A stretch of DNA of 20,196 nt from a virus. The notes beneath the pieces were generated by a model. It was not told where the DNA came from, ran no database searches, and worked only from the letters and a program-made list of their open reading frames with translations. The position numbers were made by a program, and so were the translations under genes. The number at the start of each line of letters is the position of its first letter. Position 1 is the stretch's first letter. Where the stretch lies: positions 1 to 20,196 of IMG/VR virus record IMGVR_UViG_3300033571_003445; one strand, written 5' to 3'. Of the stretch, positions 19,954 through 20,196 are shown one piece after another.

Positions 19954-20196
19954 GTGTCTAATAGCATCTTAACCATTGACATGATTACCCGGAAGGCTCT
20001 CGAAATCCTCGAGAACAACCTGGTACTCACCCGTAACGTGAACCGTCAGTACGACGACAGCTTCGCTGTTGAAGGTGCCAAGATTGGTTCGACCCTGCGT
20101 ATCCGCCTGCCGGACCGCGCTCTGGTGACCGACGGTGCCGCCCTGCAAGTTCAGGACGACAACGTACAGTTCACCTCCCTGACCGTCGCTTCGCAA
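19954..20196 (+). CDS. Major coat protein, P22 gp5-like, 3'-truncated by the window edge
   Basis: The first 81 codons are present, in frame to the end of the window. The GTG start has AAAGGA (19941-19946) 7 bases upstream. The sequence SNSILTIDMITRKALEILEN, then NLVLTRNVNRQYDDSF, then GSTLRIRLPDRALVTDGAAL is the N-terminal pattern I recall for P22-type coat (P22_CoatProtein) relatives. Most of the HK97-fold and the insertion domain lie outside the window. It has strongly GC-biased codons, unlike the tail module just before it. Confidence 0.85.
   Translation, partial: MSNSILTIDMITRKALEILENNLVLTRNVNRQYDDSFAVEGAKIGSTLRIRLPDRALVTDGAALQVQDDNVQFTSLTVASQ

Overview
The window is a piece of a tailed double-stranded DNA phage (or prophage) genome with a short-tailed, P22-type head. 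The portal, scaffold and coat proteins all look like the P22 family, and a P22-like head-binding domain starts the tailspike. The sequence is mostly GC-rich with strong proteobacterial Shine-Dalgarno sites. A Burkholderiales or similar Gram-negative host is a reasonable inference but is not shown by any host gene. Both ends cut genes: a family A DNA polymerase on the left and the major coat protein on the right. No tRNA, CRISPR array, transposase, integrase or recognisable lysis cassette was seen.

Region 1 (1-4693, + strand) is a replication block: a DNA polymerase A fragment, a PAPS-reductase/PP-loop enzyme coupled to it by an ATGA overlap, a hairpin terminator or attenuator, then a large primase-helicase.

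Region 2 (4728-7718, - strand) is an operon of twelve small genes facing the replication block. It begins near 7718, runs leftward with five ATGA stop/start overlaps, and ends at a strong minus-strand terminator (4728-4754). It encodes a GP88-like cysteine-rich protein, several short phage proteins of unknown role, and two tiny predicted membrane proteins. Several of these genes are under 60 codons.

Region 3 (7719-8433) has no gene. It holds about twenty copies of a 9-bp motif (ATGACCCAA and its complement) arranged as direct and inverted arrays. These are nested in a roughly 90-bp higher-order repeat with interspersed palindromes and an adjoining AT-rich stretch. This is the most unusual part of the window and looks like a replication origin or a multi-site regulator-binding region between two divergent operons.

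Region 4 (8434-13766, + strand) is the packaging and head-entry block: small and large terminase, four very small basic proteins, the portal, and a DUF5856-like protein. Region 5 (13776-19050) is a more AT-rich tail/adhesin module: a small beta-rich protein, a P22-tailspike-like beta-helix protein, a repetitive fibre and a second beta-helix protein. Region 6 (19057-20196) starts with a near-consensus promoter and carries the scaffold gene and the start of the coat gene.
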